From: Fretibacterium sp. OH1220_COT-178 | Lineage (GTDB): Bacteria; Synergistota; Synergistia; Synergistales; Aminobacteriaceae | Reading direction: 5' to 3' | Assembly (NCBI RefSeq): GCF_003860125.1 | Contig: NZ_RQYL01000029.1 | Coordinates: 1 to 37,108, forward strand | DNA length: 37,108 nt | Part shown: in pieces, positions 21,122 to 30,422 of the stretch | Layout of the letters: each line of letters opens with the position of its first letter | Numbering within the stretch: position 1 is the stretch's first letter | Program-made: the position numbers and the translations under genes | The notes under the pieces: model-generated | Database searches by the model: none | What the model saw: the letters and a program-made list of their open reading frames with translations, nothing else | Told to the model about the DNA's origin: nothing

Positions 21122-22144
21122 CTATCTGTACAGGTATTGAACAGCCAAAAAGAATCCCAACAAGGCAAACCCCAGAAACGTAAAGAATATGAGATTTTCT
21201 CGCCCCGAGCTCTTGTTTTGCTTTTCAGGAAGAGGTGATTTTGTCCTCAGACGCAGGTCCTTATTTAGGGTCAAGAGTCCGCGCATTTCCTCGTTAATCG
21301 TTAAATAAATGTAAATTTTGTCCTCATGTTTCTCTATAGATTCGACGGGGAAAATCGAGGGTTGCTTCGTCGCCTTCAGAAATTGCTGCAACAGCCCCCC
21401 CGCACCGGTTCCGCTCGCTATCTGTACCTCCAGAAAATCGCCGGGAAGAAGCTCCGAAACGGCCTTGCCCCGTACCGGATCGATGAGGGGAAGACACTGA
21501 ACGAGGATCCCTGCAAAAGACGTTTCCTCCTCAAGAGGGACCTCATCCGCAGAGGAGGCTTCTTCAGACGCGGCCTCCTCCAGAATACTCGCTTCAACGA
21601 GCTCCTTACGGGTCAAAAGCTCGTACTCACAGGAAACCTCCAGGAAATAATGTGTGGCCCGTTCGTACCCCTTGCGAATGGTCTCCGCAACTCGAGGCAA
21701 AATCTGTGCCCTGTCGCAGGTTTTTGCCTGAAAGAACGCCACTCGGTCGGTGGCTGGAAAAAGCTCCGAAAACAAGGAGCTCAATTTCTCTCCCCAGACC
21801 CTGTCGTAGGGGCCGATGTGGGGAATGAGCTTGTTGAACGTCCGCCAATCCAGATTGGCCTTGAGGCTGGCTAGAGAATCCGAACGGGAAACCCAGAAGG
21901 TCTGGAAAAGAGCCTCGCCCGTCTCTCCCTCGAAAATCAGGCAGAAACCTCCACACAGGTCACCGCGCTTGGGGGTGAAAAACGTGTATTTAAGGGCGAG
22001 ATAGCTTGGGAGCGAGTCGTCAACGGAGGTTGCCTTCTGTTCCTCGACAGCGGACGCGGGACTTTCGACCGGCGAGGAGAGGGCCTCCGTTTCGATCTGA
22101 GATAAATCCGTCTTGTTTGCGTTCGGAGATGAAATTGAGGACAT
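21122..22144 (-). CDS. Unknown tail-anchored protein (340 aa)
   Basis: Start ATG 22144 follows AAAAGGAG with 8 nt spacing; an upstream in-frame GTG lacks such a site. The first 50 residues are Ser/Glu-rich and probably disordered. A folded region follows (LALKYTFFTPKRGDLCGGFC, LIFEGETGEALFQTFWVSRS). An acidic linker (EEAASEEASSADEVPLEEE) leads to a second region with VQCLPLIDPVRGKAVSELLP and GDFLEVQIASGTGAGGLLQQ. The protein ends in one membrane helix (NLIFFTFLGFALLGFFLAVQ) and YLYR, so it is probably inserted by its tail with the bulk in the cytoplasm. I recognise no family. It may be specific to the phylum. Confidence 0.75.
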   Translation of the reverse strand: MSSISSPNANKTDLSQIETEALSSPVESPASAVEEQKATSVDDSLPSYLALKYTFFTPKRGDLCGGFCLIFEGETGEALFQTFWVSRSDSLASLKANLDWRTFNKLIPHIGPYDRVWGEKLSSLFSELFPATDRVAFFQAKTCDRAQILPRVAETIRKGYERATHYFLEVSCEYELLTRKELVEASILEEAASEEASSADEVPLEEETSFAGILVQCLPLIDPVRGKAVSELLPGDFLEVQIASGTGAGGLLQQFLKATKQPSIFPVESIEKHEDKIYIYLTINEEMRGLLTLNKDLRLRTKSPLPEKQNKSSGRENLIFFTFLGFALLGFFLAVQYLYR

Positions 22145-22564
22145 GAGATCGGCTCCTTTTACGCTCAGCTCTCCAGCCACTCTGAATGAATCTCAATCCT
22201 AAAACAGGGAAAACCAGTTGCGGCATTCACCCAAACACATCCGTGCCTCTTACGAAACGCAACGACCCCTTGCTGCCAGCAAGGGTTCCAGACCAATCCT
22301 ACGTCGACAGATTTGCACTGCAAACAACATACGCAATCGCCTCAAGTTCTTTGCGACCCGACAAACCCTTTTATGACGACAAGACCCCGTTGAAACGAAA
22401 TTATACCTTGCTTCAGCCCTTCAAACGAGAAGGGCTCGGCCCCGGCACTTCTTTCCTGGACAACATCTCGAATGCCCCAAAGCGACGTTCAAGGGACATC
22501 CTTTTCTCCACGCACAGGCCCACAACGACAGGCGACGACGGAGAAATGGGCGTACTTCCCCTCG
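22145..22564. other. Intergenic region, possible promoter only
   Basis: There is no supported gene. A minus-strand TATAAT at 22405-22400 could be the -10 of the tail-anchored-protein gene, giving a leader of about 250 nt, but no -35 is clear. A hairpin CCCTTGCT/AGCAAGGG lies at 22267-22285 without a T-run, and AGCCCTT/AAGGGCT lies near 22415-22436. Confidence 0.4.
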
Positions 22565-22726
22565 CTATTTCACCGAAAAGCTTTTGGCGCTCCAAGACTT
22601 GCCTCGTTTCATCTCTCCGGCGATCAGCTCGAGATAGCGTCCGAAACAAGAGGGGCATCGCTTTGTGGAGGCGTTCGCCTCCGCTTCAAATTCCGTTTTG
22701 CATTGAATGCATCGAAACTTGGCCAT
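22565..22726 (-). CDS. Small zinc-ribbon protein (53 aa)
   Basis: The ATG at 22726 is preceded by a perfect AGGAGG with 6 nt spacing. The product is MAKFRCIQCKTEFEAEANAS, then TKRCPSCFGRYLELIAGEMK, then RGKSWSAKSFSVK. Cys6, Cys9, Cys24 and Cys27 form two CxxC knuckles of a zinc ribbon, followed by a basic tail. Similar mini-ribbons occur beside ribosomal and RNA-metabolism genes, and rpmF lies upstream on the same strand. The function is unknown; nucleic-acid or protein binding is likely from the fold. Confidence 0.75.
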   Translation of the reverse strand: MAKFRCIQCKTEFEAEANASTKRCPSCFGRYLELIAGEMKRGKSWSAKSFSVK

Positions 22727-23011
22727 GAAATCTCCTCCTATTCATCAGGTGAGCCCAAAGAAAGTCGCAGTCTTTTCATCCTGTTCTCGATCGGTTCAGG
22801 GAATCTTAATGATATCATAAATATCCTATTCAGGCCGTGTTGCCGGGCTGTGTTTCCGTGCACCCCCGATCGTTCGCAGACGACGGGCAGCGAGGCGGAT
22901 GTCTTCTCGTCAGTCGTCCGTCATCGTTTCGTTTGCGGCCGCCCGCCTATCGTCCATAATCGATTTAGAGGAACAAGACCTCGGCCGCCAGCAGGGTCCG
23001 GTCCAAAGCAA
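22727..23011. other. Intergenic region
   Basis: This spacer lies between the zinc-ribbon gene and the rpmF terminator. An AT-rich patch with TATGATATCAT near 22810-22820 could hold the zinc-ribbon promoter, but no clear -35 is seen. There is no supported gene. Confidence 0.4.
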
Positions 23012-23042
23012 GGGCCGAGGACGGATGCTCCATCCTCGGCCC
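23012..23042 (-). terminator. Terminator after rpmF
   Basis: GGGCCGAGGA pairs perfectly with TCCTCGGCCC around an 11-nt loop, 26 nt after the rpmF stop on the minus strand. The following T content is modest (TTGCTTT). Confidence 0.6.
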
Positions 23043-23067
23043 CGAACCGTCCGTGGGACAATCCCTT

Positions 23068-23259
23068 TTATTCGGCAGCCTCGACCTCCACAATCTTGCG
23101 CCCTTTGTAATGCCCACAGGAAGGACAGGCGCGGTAGGTCATCGTGACCTCCCCGCAGCGGGGGCAAGCCTGAGTGGCAGGCGCAGTGAGGGAACCCAGC
23201 CAATGCGCCTTCCGCTGCGCCGTACGGGCGTGGGAAGTCTTTCTTTTGGGTGTAGCCAT
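23068..23259 (-). CDS. rpmF: 50S ribosomal protein bL32
   Basis: The product is 63 aa, MATPKRKTSHARTAQRKAHW onward, with AAGGAGG before the ATG. The basic N-terminal tail and four zinc-binding cysteines (CPRC at 32-35, CPSC at 45-48) identify the zinc-containing form of L32. It binds 23S rRNA in the large subunit. The gene order yceD-rpmF is conserved across bacteria and usually forms one transcript; here yceD ends 76 bp upstream. Confidence 0.97.
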   Translation of the reverse strand: MATPKRKTSHARTAQRKAHWLGSLTAPATQACPRCGEVTMTYRACPSCGHYKGRKIVEVEAAE

Positions 23260-23335
23260 TTCTTGTTCCTCCTTCAAAAATCCTGAATTTTAAAATCAGG
23301 CTGTATCCAATATCTTCCACATCCGGAGATCCGGC

Positions 23336-23911
23336 TCAGGAATCCTGCTCGACCGAAAAACGACGCAAAACCTCCAGTCGAGGATCTCCTTCCACTCCGG
23401 AGCAGGTGCAGGGCCCCTTGTTGAGGTCAGCCCCACAACCCGGGCAAAGACCGGAACAATCTCCCTTGCAAAGCGGCTTGAGGGGCAAAAGCAGCAACAG
23501 GCTTTCCCAAACCTGATCGGATAAGTCCAAAGTCCGACCGAAAGCTTCCACCTCGACCGGCATGAAGCCCTCATCGGAAACCAATCGAGTGTCCTTGCCC
23601 AATTCAAGCCCAAGCAAAGAGTAAAGATACAACAATTCGTCCGATATTGCAAGCGAGGCTGGCTCGAGGCAACGCGCACATCTGCCGACGACGGGGGCAT
23701 TCAGAGAGAGCCGTACGTGCAGGAGCGCAGGTTCGAGCCATCGCACCTCAGCCGAGACGCGGCAGCCTTCGGGAAGCTGGAAGTGCTGTCCCTCGAAATC
23801 CACTCCTCCGGACATCGAAAGATGCCAGCTCTCCTCGACCACGGCCTCGGTATCGTTGCGAGGAGGCAGCGCGACGACGCAGCGCCAATCCCCGATCCTT
23901 TTTTCCATCAT
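23336..23911 (-). CDS. YceD/DUF177 family protein
   Basis: The product is 191 aa from ATG 23911, which has GGGAGG 5 nt upstream; an alternative in-frame ATG at 23938 also has a purine-rich site. Family features are GRCARCLEPASLAISDELLY in the middle, FGRTLDLSDQVWESLLLLLP, and the C-terminal CxxC pair CKGDCSGLCPGCGADLNKGP, then CTC. YceD proteins are linked to 23S rRNA accumulation and L32 expression. It lies between ackA and rpmF on the same strand. Confidence 0.9.
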   Translation of the reverse strand: MMEKRIGDWRCVVALPPRNDTEAVVEESWHLSMSGGVDFEGQHFQLPEGCRVSAEVRWLEPALLHVRLSLNAPVVGRCARCLEPASLAISDELLYLYSLLGLELGKDTRLVSDEGFMPVEVEAFGRTLDLSDQVWESLLLLLPLKPLCKGDCSGLCPGCGADLNKGPCTCSGVEGDPRLEVLRRFSVEQDS

Positions 23912-23977
23912 CTCGGCCTCCCCGCCCGACAGCCTCATTTCGTCCTCTGGAGCAAAGCGGAAAACCGCCTTGTCGAC

Positions 23978-25177
23978 CTATGCCTCGGAAACCAGACGCT
24001 TGGTGTCGCGGGCGATGACAAGTTCCTCATTCGTGGGGACCACCAACACGCGGACCTTGCTGCCCTCGGCGCCGATATCGGCTTCCTTGCCCCGCACATT
24101 GTTCTTCTCCCGATCGATCGAGATCCCCATGAACTCCAGTCCTTCGCAGACCATCGATCGGATCAGGGCGCTGTTCTCCCCCACTCCGGCGGTGAAGACG
24201 AGGACATCGATCCCTCCCATGGCCGCCGCATAAGCCCCGATGTACTTCCTGATCCCATAGGAAAGGACAGCAAGGGCCAGCTTGGAGCGGGCCTCGCCTC
24301 GGGCCGCCGCATCCTCGATATCCCTCAGGTCGCTGCTGAGACCGGAGACTCCAAGTATGCCGCTCTTCTTGTTCAGAAGGATGTCCACGTCCTTCACATC
24401 CAGCTTCTCGGCCTGGGCGATGAAGGGGATCAAGGCGGGGTCGATGTCGCCGCACCGGGTGCCCATCAGCACCCCCGCCAGCGGCGTGAACCCCATGGAG
24501 GTATCGACGGACCGGCCGCCGTCGACTGCGGTTATGGAGCTGCCGTTGCCGAGATGGCAGGTCACGATTTTCAGCTTTTCGATCGGCCTTCCCAGCATCT
24601 CGGCCGCACGGTGCGAAACGTAGTAATGGCTCGTACCGTGGAAGCCATAGCGCCGCACTTTATACTTCTCGTAATAGCCGTAGGGGATGCCGTAAATAAA
24701 CGCGTGTTCCGGCATGCTCTGATGAAACGCCGTGTCGAACACCCCGACCTGAGGCACGGAGGGCAGGACCTCGGAGACGGCCTCGATGCCCATGATGTTG
24801 GCGGGGTTGTGCAGGGGCGCCAGGGGAATGCAGTCCTTCAGAGCAGCCATGACCTTGGCATCCAGCCTGACGGAGGACGCGAACTTCTCGCCCGCATGGA
24901 CGACGCGGTGCCCAACCGCACTCAGCTCGTCGAGGGAGGAGAGCACCCCATGCCCCTTATCGAGCAAAGCCTCGATGACAAGTTTGATGCCCACCTTGTG
25001 ATCGGGAATGGAAGTCTCCTGAAGCACGGCATCCATCCCCGTCTTGGTGTGCTTGATCCGAGAACCGTCGATGCCGATTCGCTCCACCAACCCCTTGGCG
25101 AGAACGCTTTCCTTATCCATATCGAAAAGCTGATATTTCAGGGAGGAACTACCGCAATTGATGACCAGAATTTTCAT
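23978..25177 (-). CDS. ackA: Acetate kinase
   Basis: The product is 399 aa, the normal length. It starts [20 protein letters not shown]. The second motif is [20 protein letters not shown], followed by [40 protein letters not shown] and a C-terminal [13 protein letters not shown]. These cover the ATP and acetyl-phosphate sites of the acetokinase family. It makes ATP and acetate from acetyl phosphate, the energy-yielding end step in amino-acid fermenters. The ribosome site is weak. It is divergent from tmcAL (111-bp gap) and precedes yceD-rpmF, 66 nt from its stop to the yceD start. Confidence 0.97.
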   Translation of the reverse strand: MKILVINCGSSSLKYQLFDMDKESVLAKGLVERIGIDGSRIKHTKTGMDAVLQETSIPDHKVGIKLVIEALLDKGHGVLSSLDELSAVGHRVVHAGEKFASSVRLDAKVMAALKDCIPLAPLHNPANIMGIEAVSEVLPSVPQVGVFDTAFHQSMPEHAFIYGIPYGYYEKYKVRRYGFHGTSHYYVSHRAAEMLGRPIEKLKIVTCHLGNGSSITAVDGGRSVDTSMGFTPLAGVLMGTRCGDIDPALIPFIAQAEKLDVKDVDILLNKKSGILGVSGLSSDLRDIEDAAARGEARSKLALAVLSYGIRKYIGAYAAAMGGIDVLVFTAGVGENSALIRSMVCEGLEFMGISIDREKNNVRGKEADIGAEGSKVRVLVVPTNEELVIARDTKRLVSEA

Positions 25178-25287
25178 GTTCCGCATACCTGCCCTTCGGG
25201 TCGGGAAACAGTCGTCATAACCATCTCCCATTGATTTTTTGCACGCCGCCCCCGGCAAGACTCGCCCGACGGCGTTATACTTATGCC

Positions 25288-26511
25288 ATGAACAGTCGAT
25301 ACATCAAGCCTCCCGTTGTCGGCATCGTCGCCGAATACAACCCCTTTCACAACGGCCACCGCTTGCACATGGAGGCCGCCAAGGCAAGCCTGCCCGGTGC
25401 AGTCTGCATCGTGGTGCTGTCGTCGAGCTTCACCCAAAGAGGTATCCCCGGTATCGTCGACAAATGGGCACGAGCCCGCATGGCCCTGCTCAACGGCGCA
25501 GACCTGGTGTTCGAGCTACCCTTTCTATTCGCCTGCAACGCGGCTCCGGAGTTCGGTGGAGGAGCAACGGACATTCTGGCACGCTCGGGCCTTGCAACCC
25601 ACATCGCCTTCGGCATGGAGGACAACGGCTACGATATCAGCACAATCCTAGATATTCTAATCCAGGAACCCGCCTCTTTCAAGCAGAGGCTGCAACAAGG
25701 GCTCGCTCACGGTCGTTCCTATCCCAAGGCCGCTGCAGAGGCACTGGAGAGCCTGCACCCCGGAAGCGCGGCTTTCCTCTCGTCCCCGAACAACGCCTTG
25801 GCCCTCTCCTACCTGCTTCATATCCACAGACGCGGCTACCCTCTGGCCCCCGTTCCCATACGGAGGAGCGGAGGCGGGTATCACGAACTCACCCCCGGTC
25901 CATTGTCGAGCGCAACAGCCATCCGGTCCGCCCTGCGGGAGTCATGGGACACGCCATGGACGAAGGAGGCCATGCCTCCGGCGACACGGGCAATCCTCGA
26001 CGAGGCAAAAACGATGGGCCGCCTTCGCCTCGATTCCGAACCCCTTTGGCCTCTGCTGCAGTTCCTTTTGCTGCACACTTCTCCCGAGGACCTGCGCCGC
26101 TTTGCGGGGATGGACGAGGGGATGGAGAACCTTTTCCTCAGGCATTACACGGTCGCGGCATCCTACGAGGACTTTATCGGACGTTGCGTCTGCGCACGCT
26201 ACACCCGTTCCCGCATCCAACGCCAGACCATCCGCCTTTTGGCCGGAGTGGACCGCTGGTCCGCCCTAGCCGTCTCCCGGACCGGAGTCCCATACATCCG
26301 TCTTCTGGGCTGTACCCCCAAAGGAAGGGAATTACTGCGGGAAAGAGGAAAACACTCCTCAATCCCCATCATCACAAGGCTGGCCGCAGCCAAGGGGCCT
26401 GTGGGCAAGCTCGTAGCCGACGCGGAGTTTCGAGCCTCGAAACTTTACGAACTCCTCATTCCCGAGCCCGACATGAGGCGCGAGGAACGGCAGAGACCCT
26501 GTTTCGAATAG
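25288..26511 (+). CDS. tmcAL: tRNA(Met) cytidine acetate ligase
   Basis: The product is 407 aa. The nucleotidyltransferase motif [20 protein letters not shown] is at 9-28. [40 protein letters not shown] and [10 protein letters not shown] follow, all typical of TmcAL/YlbM. The enzyme activates acetate with ATP and forms N4-acetylcytidine at the wobble position of elongator tRNA-Met. Its substrate acetate is the product of the neighbouring divergent ackA. No Shine-Dalgarno precedes the ATG, and a TATACT hexamer (25276-25281) ends 6 nt before it, so the mRNA may be leaderless. Confidence 0.95.
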   Translation: MNSRYIKPPVVGIVAEYNPFHNGHRLHMEAAKASLPGAVCIVVLSSSFTQRGIPGIVDKWARARMALLNGADLVFELPFLFACNAAPEFGGGATDILARSGLATHIAFGMEDNGYDISTILDILIQEPASFKQRLQQGLAHGRSYPKAAAEALESLHPGSAAFLSSPNNALALSYLLHIHRRGYPLAPVPIRRSGGGYHELTPGPLSSATAIRSALRESWDTPWTKEAMPPATRAILDEAKTMGRLRLDSEPLWPLLQFLLLHTSPEDLRRFAGMDEGMENLFLRHYTVAASYEDFIGRCVCARYTRSRIQRQTIRLLAGVDRWSALAVSRTGVPYIRLLGCTPKGRELLRERGKHSSIPIITRLAAAKGPVGKLVADAEFRASKLYELLIPEPDMRREERQRPCFE

Positions 26512-26576
26512 ATACGGGAGGGATTACGCCGTTGGGAAAGTCTTTTCGGAGGGTATGAGCGGATCGGTACGCAAAA

Positions 26577-26609
26577 AAAGAACTGCATGACCGAGATCAG
26601 CAGTTCTTT
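26577..26609 (-). terminator. Intrinsic terminator shared by tRNA-Arg and tmcAL
   Basis: AAAGAACTGC (26577-26586) pairs with GCAGTTCTTT (26600-26609). On the minus strand it is followed by TTTTTTT, so it strongly ends the tRNA transcript. On the plus strand the T-run is shorter, but it can also serve tmcAL. Confidence 0.85.
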
Positions 26610-26647
26610 GATTTTACCCGAAACATTGGAATTCAATTGGCAAAATA

Positions 26648-26724
26648 TGGCGCGGCAGGCAGGATTCGAACCCACGACCTAAGGCTCCGTAGGCCTTCGC
26701 TCTATCCAGCTGAGCTACTGCCGC
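26648..26724 (-). tRNA. tRNA-Arg (anticodon ACG)
   Basis: The acceptor stem GCGGCAG pairs with CTGCCGC, with discriminator G and encoded CCA. Anticodon stem AAGGC/GCCTT closes CTACGGA, giving ACG (read as ICG after deamination). T-loop is GTTCGAATC. Confidence 0.95.
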
Positions 26725-26752
26725 GCATGACCAGGCACTTTGGTGAAAGTCC

Positions 26753-26846
26753 TGGCGGTGAGTGAGAGATTCGAACTCTCGATAGAGGTTTTAGCCCCTA
26801 TACTCGCTTAGCAGGCGAGTGCCTTCAGCCTCTCGGCCAACTCACC
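26753..26846 (-). tRNA. tRNA-Ser (anticodon GCT)
   Basis: The acceptor stem GGTGAGT pairs with ACTCACC, with discriminator G and encoded CCA (26753-26755). Stem CTCGC/GCGAG closes CTGCTAA, giving GCT. It has the long class II variable arm. A hairpin CCAGG-ACTTT/AAAGT-CCTGG (26731-26755) links it to tRNA-Arg and may guide processing of the joint precursor. Confidence 0.95.
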
Positions 26847-26865
26847 CCTTCAACGCACGAAGGAT

Positions 26866-26893
26866 ATTATAGCGTCTGAACGTCACTTGTCAA
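26866..26893 (-). promoter_or_regulatory. Consensus promoter for tRNA-Ser(GCT)-tRNA-Arg
   Basis: On the minus strand TTGACA (26893-26888) and TATAAT (26871-26866) are separated by 16 bp, ending 19 bp before the tRNA-Ser 5' end. Sequence and spacing match the tRNA-Val promoter in this window. Confidence 0.9.
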
Positions 26894-27111
26894 TCTCTCA
26901 TTTCAACCTCCTGATTTTTCATCCCGAAAAACCGGCCTTCCCCTCGTTCCCGCAAACTGCAGGGTCCCTCCGACTCATCTTGCGGTACAATAGCTCCCGA
27001 CGGCGGACTTTTCTTTATCTATGCCGCATCGTTCAAGAAAAAGTCCTGCCCGGACGGAATCGCCGAAGAGCCAAGAGAATTGATTCCGTTCGCCGCAGAA
27101 AGGGCTGGGAA

Positions 27112-28683
27112 ATGTTGCAGGAATCCTCCCGCATGGTGCGCCATGCAATGCTGATGATGGCCGGGACCCTGGTCAGCCGGGTGCTGGGCCTGGTCCGCGA
27201 GGTCGTCGTCGCCGCCTTTTTCGGGGCGACGCGAAGTCTCGATGCCTTCAACGTCGCCTACACTCTGGCCAACCTGGCCCGTCAGCTTTTGGCCGAGGGG
27301 GCCCTGTCCGCGGCATTTGTGCCCGTTTTTTCCCGCGCGCTCCTCGAGGGCCGGGAACGCGCCCTGTCCCTGGGCCGGCAGGCCATGACCGTTCTGATCG
27401 CGGCCTCCGGACTCATCGTGCTCCTCGGCATCTGGGGCGCTCCGTTGCTGACGCGTCTCATGGCCCCCGGATTCGACGCGGAAGCCATGGAGCTCACCAC
27501 CGCATTGACGCGCTGGATGTTCCCCTTCCTGCTCCTCATCTCCCTGGCCGCCTTGACGATGGGCGCGCTGAACAGCCTGGGCTCCTTTTTCATACCCGCG
27601 CTCGCCCCCGCGTTCAGCAACCTCACCTTCATCATCACGGCACCGTTCTTCGTCGCGCGCTGGGGCGTCCATGGCCTGACGCTCTCCGTGCTCTGCGGCG
27701 GAGCCATGCACTTTCTCAGCCAGTGGCTTTGGGGCTGGCATATCGGGGCCGTCCTCACACCGAGCCGGCCGGATCTGAGGGACCCCGACCTGCGCAAGAT
27801 GATGGCCCTCTTTCTCCCCTATGCCGCGGGGCTCTCCCTGAACCAGGTCAACCCGGTGATCAGCCGGATGCTGGGGTCCTTCCTCGAGGAGGGCAGCATA
27901 TCGGTCCTCAACTACGCCAATCGGGTTCTTCAGCTCCCCCTGGGGCTCTTCGTCATCGCGATCTCCCAGGCCGTACTGCCCCAGCTGGCCCGATCACGAA
28001 GCTCCGAGGACTTTACGGAAACCCTGAGGCACGCGCTCCGCTTTGCCCTCTTCATCGTCCTTCCGGCCTCGGTCGGGCTCATTCTCATCTCGCGCCCCTT
28101 CGTCCACCTGATCTTCGTGCGTGGGGCCTTCGACGAAAGGGCATGGGAGGCGACTTCGATCTGCCTGAGCCTCGGCATGCTGGGACTGCCCGGAATGGCC
28201 TGTTCCACCGTCGTGATGCGGGGGCTTTACGCGCTCTCCATGCCCCGCGCCGCCTTCACCACGACGCTGTTCAGCGTCTCCTCCACGGCGATGCTCTCGC
28301 TGGCTCTGATGTTCCCGATGGGCTACGCCGGCCTGGCGCTCGCTCCGAGCATCGCCTTCACCCTGTCCAGCCTGCTCGGGGCCCGGTATGTCCGAAGGAA
28401 ACTGGACCGACCGCTGGGCATCCTGACGCCCGGATGGGTTCTCGGAATCGCAGTTCCGCTTGTCCTGATGGGACTTTCCATCACGGCCTTCCAGGCCCTT
28501 TTGCCCTATCGGGCCCAGGGCGCGCTGGGGACGCGCGCTTTATGGTGTCTCAGCACGGTGCTGCTGAGTGCGTCAATCTACATTGTGGCGACAATGGCCC
28601 TGCGCTGCGAGGAGTGGCACTGGATTCGCGAGGCCGTCTCGCGAAAAAGAGGGGGGGGCTCCGCCCCCGGGCACTCCGATTAG
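27112..28683 (+). CDS. murJ: Lipid II flippase MurJ
   Basis: The product is 523 aa, starting MLQESSRMVRHAMLMMAGTL at ATG 27112; the frame is open further upstream, but that part has no conserved sequence. The MviN/MurJ signature is in SRVLGLVREVVVAAFFGATR and SLDAFNVAYTLANLARQLLA, then EGALSAAFVPVFS. About 14 membrane helices follow through the MOP exporter fold. It flips lipid II across the inner membrane for peptidoglycan synthesis, as expected in a diderm. A weak -10 (TACAAT, 26986-26991) lies upstream. The next gene follows 34 nt after the stop. Confidence 0.95.
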   Translation: MLQESSRMVRHAMLMMAGTLVSRVLGLVREVVVAAFFGATRSLDAFNVAYTLANLARQLLAEGALSAAFVPVFSRALLEGRERALSLGRQAMTVLIAASGLIVLLGIWGAPLLTRLMAPGFDAEAMELTTALTRWMFPFLLLISLAALTMGALNSLGSFFIPALAPAFSNLTFIITAPFFVARWGVHGLTLSVLCGGAMHFLSQWLWGWHIGAVLTPSRPDLRDPDLRKMMALFLPYAAGLSLNQVNPVISRMLGSFLEEGSISVLNYANRVLQLPLGLFVIAISQAVLPQLARSRSSEDFTETLRHALRFALFIVLPASVGLILISRPFVHLIFVRGAFDERAWEATSICLSLGMLGLPGMACSTVVMRGLYALSMPRAAFTTTLFSVSSTAMLSLALMFPMGYAGLALAPSIAFTLSSLLGARYVRRKLDRPLGILTPGWVLGIAVPLVLMGLSITAFQALLPYRAQGALGTRALWCLSTVLLSASIYIVATMALRCEEWHWIREAVSRKRGGGSAPGHSD

Positions 28684-28717
28684 CGCTTCCGACAACTCAA
28701 CCTCAGGAGGTCTTTTT

Positions 28718-29275
28718 ATGAGGAAAAACGCTATCAATCTGACGATTGTCCTTTTGTTCTGCGGCATTCTGCTCCAAACGCCCGCGTGGGGGCATGCGTC
28801 CAAGGGATGGAAAAAAGCCCTGGACGACCGGACCGTCCAAGTCTGGATCGACGCGCAGCGCCTGGACGACATCGTCCTGAACGCCCGTGCCGAGCTCAAC
28901 GTCACCTGGCTGCCTCAGTCTCTGCGAAAACGCCTCGATCGGGACCGCGACGTCCACGATTGGGTGGAGAGGGGATTGAGTTTCTATTACAGCACGAACG
29001 AGGAGACGAGGCGAAGGATGAAGGGGCGCGACATCCTGGCCCTGAACTACCGAGCCGTCAAGAACTGGACCTTCGACCCCACCCGGCTGACCGTCGGGGG
29101 ATACGCGGTGACCTCCGAGGACCTTCTGGGGCACCGAGACCTGCGCATCACGGGCGACCTGGCTCCCGGAACAGCGGGCACCCTGTACCTCTGCGTTCCC
29201 GCCCTGAAACCCAAGAGCAAGGTGGAGATCGTCCTGGAGGGGGACGGGGCGACGTTCGAGGTGCCCGCGAGATGA
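28718..29275 (+). CDS. Exported protein of unknown function (185 aa)
   Basis: CAGGAGG precedes ATG 28718. Residues 1-25 form a signal peptide (basic start, INLTIVLLFCGILLQT, cleavage near AWGHA). The mature part has no Cys and no further membrane segment. It contains VQVWIDAQRLDDIVLNARAE, WVERGLSFYYSTNEETRRRM and NWTFDPTRLTVGGYAVTSED, and ends with a beta-rich stretch. No family is recognised. The stop overlaps the tsaD start (ATGA), so the two genes are co-translated. A cell-envelope role is possible from the murJ neighbour but is inference. Confidence 0.8.
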   Translation: MRKNAINLTIVLLFCGILLQTPAWGHASKGWKKALDDRTVQVWIDAQRLDDIVLNARAELNVTWLPQSLRKRLDRDRDVHDWVERGLSFYYSTNEETRRRMKGRDILALNYRAVKNWTFDPTRLTVGGYAVTSEDLLGHRDLRITGDLAPGTAGTLYLCVPALKPKSKVEIVLEGDGATFEVPAR

Positions 29276-30315
29276 TCGGCGGCGGACCGCTCGGCGCGGA
29301 GGCGCTGACGCTGGGCATCGAGACGAGCTGCGACGACACGGGGGTCGCCCTGATCCGCGGGGAGCGCACGGTCGTCGCCGAACTGCTCTCCAGCCAGATT
29401 CGGGATCATGCCCGGTTCGGCGGCGTGGTCCCCGAGTTCGCGGCGCGCAAGCACCTGGAGAACCTGCTCCCCCTCGTCGACTCCGTCCTGCGCACCGCAA
29501 ACGTCTCGGGAAAGGATCTGGGCCTGATCGCCGTAACCCGAGGCCCCGGCCTGATGGGCTCGCTGATGGTGGGGGTCCAGGCGGCGCGAGCCCTCTCCCA
29601 GGCGTGGGGCGTCCCCGTGATCGGCGTCAACCATCTGGAGGGGCACCTCTTCGCCCCGATGGTCGACGCGGACGACCTGCGCCCGCCCTTTCTGTCCCTG
29701 ATCGTCTCGGGAGGCCATACGGAGATCGTCCGCGTGGACGCCCTGGGACGTTACGCACTGTTGGGCGAGACACGCGACGACGCGGCGGGAGAGGCCTACG
29801 ACAAGGCCGCCCGGGTGATGGGGCTCCCCTACCCCGGCGGCCCGGAGATCGACCGCATGGCGCGCGAGGGGGACCCCGGCGCCTTCGATTTTCCCGTGCC
29901 CCTCGAGCACACGAAGGAGATCGAGTTCAGCTTCAGCGGGCTGAAGACGGCCCTGCTCTGGCAGGTGAAGCGGCTGAACGAAGAGGGACGCGAGCTTCCT
30001 CTCCCCGACCTCTGTGCCTCGTTCCAGCGGGCTGTGACGAAGGCCCTGATCGCCAAGGTGAGCCTGGCCGTCCGCAAGACGGGCATCCGGTCGGTCACGG
30101 TGTCCGGCGGAGTGGCGGCCAACAGCGCCCTGCGGACGGCGCTGACGCACTCCAGGGAGGCCCGGCGGTGGCGCGCCTGGCTCCCCGGTTTTGGCCGATG
30201 CACGGACAATGCCGTCATGATCGCGGCGGCGGGCCGCAATGCGTGGAATCGGGGCGTCCGCAGCCCGAAGGACCTGACGCCCGACCCGTCGCTTGGGATC
30301 GGGGGGACGGACTGA
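29272..30315 (+). CDS. tsaD: tRNA N6-threonylcarbamoyladenosine transferase TsaD
   Basis: The product is 347 aa, typical length. The Kae1/TsaD motifs are LGIETSCDDTGVAL (13-26), RGPGLMGSLMVGVQAARALS, the metal-binding NHLEGH (His121 and His125), SLIVSGGHTEIV, GEAYDKAARVMGLPYPGGPE, FSFSGLKTAL, and the late DNAVMIA with the metal-binding Asp. It transfers the threonylcarbamoyl group to A37 of tRNAs reading ANN codons, with TsaB and TsaE as partners (not in the window). Start overlaps the preceding gene by 4 nt. Confidence 0.97.
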   Translation: MIGGGPLGAEALTLGIETSCDDTGVALIRGERTVVAELLSSQIRDHARFGGVVPEFAARKHLENLLPLVDSVLRTANVSGKDLGLIAVTRGPGLMGSLMVGVQAARALSQAWGVPVIGVNHLEGHLFAPMVDADDLRPPFLSLIVSGGHTEIVRVDALGRYALLGETRDDAAGEAYDKAARVMGLPYPGGPEIDRMAREGDPGAFDFPVPLEHTKEIEFSFSGLKTALLWQVKRLNEEGRELPLPDLCASFQRAVTKALIAKVSLAVRKTGIRSVTVSGGVAANSALRTALTHSREARRWRAWLPGFGRCTDNAVMIAAAGRNAWNRGVRSPKDLTPDPSLGIGGTD

Positions 30316-30422
30316 ACGCTTCGCCCGCCCCCTTCGGCCGTGGCCGCATTCCGACCGTTTCGTCCCACTGAGCCGGGAGGATGCCGGCCGCACACCATAA
30401 ATGAAAGTCGGGTGAGCCTGCA

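Noticed and set aside
26887-27111. 75-codon N-terminal extension of MurJ
   Set aside because: The extension lacks conserved sequence and overlaps the tRNA promoter region; MurJ homologues begin close to the chosen ATG.
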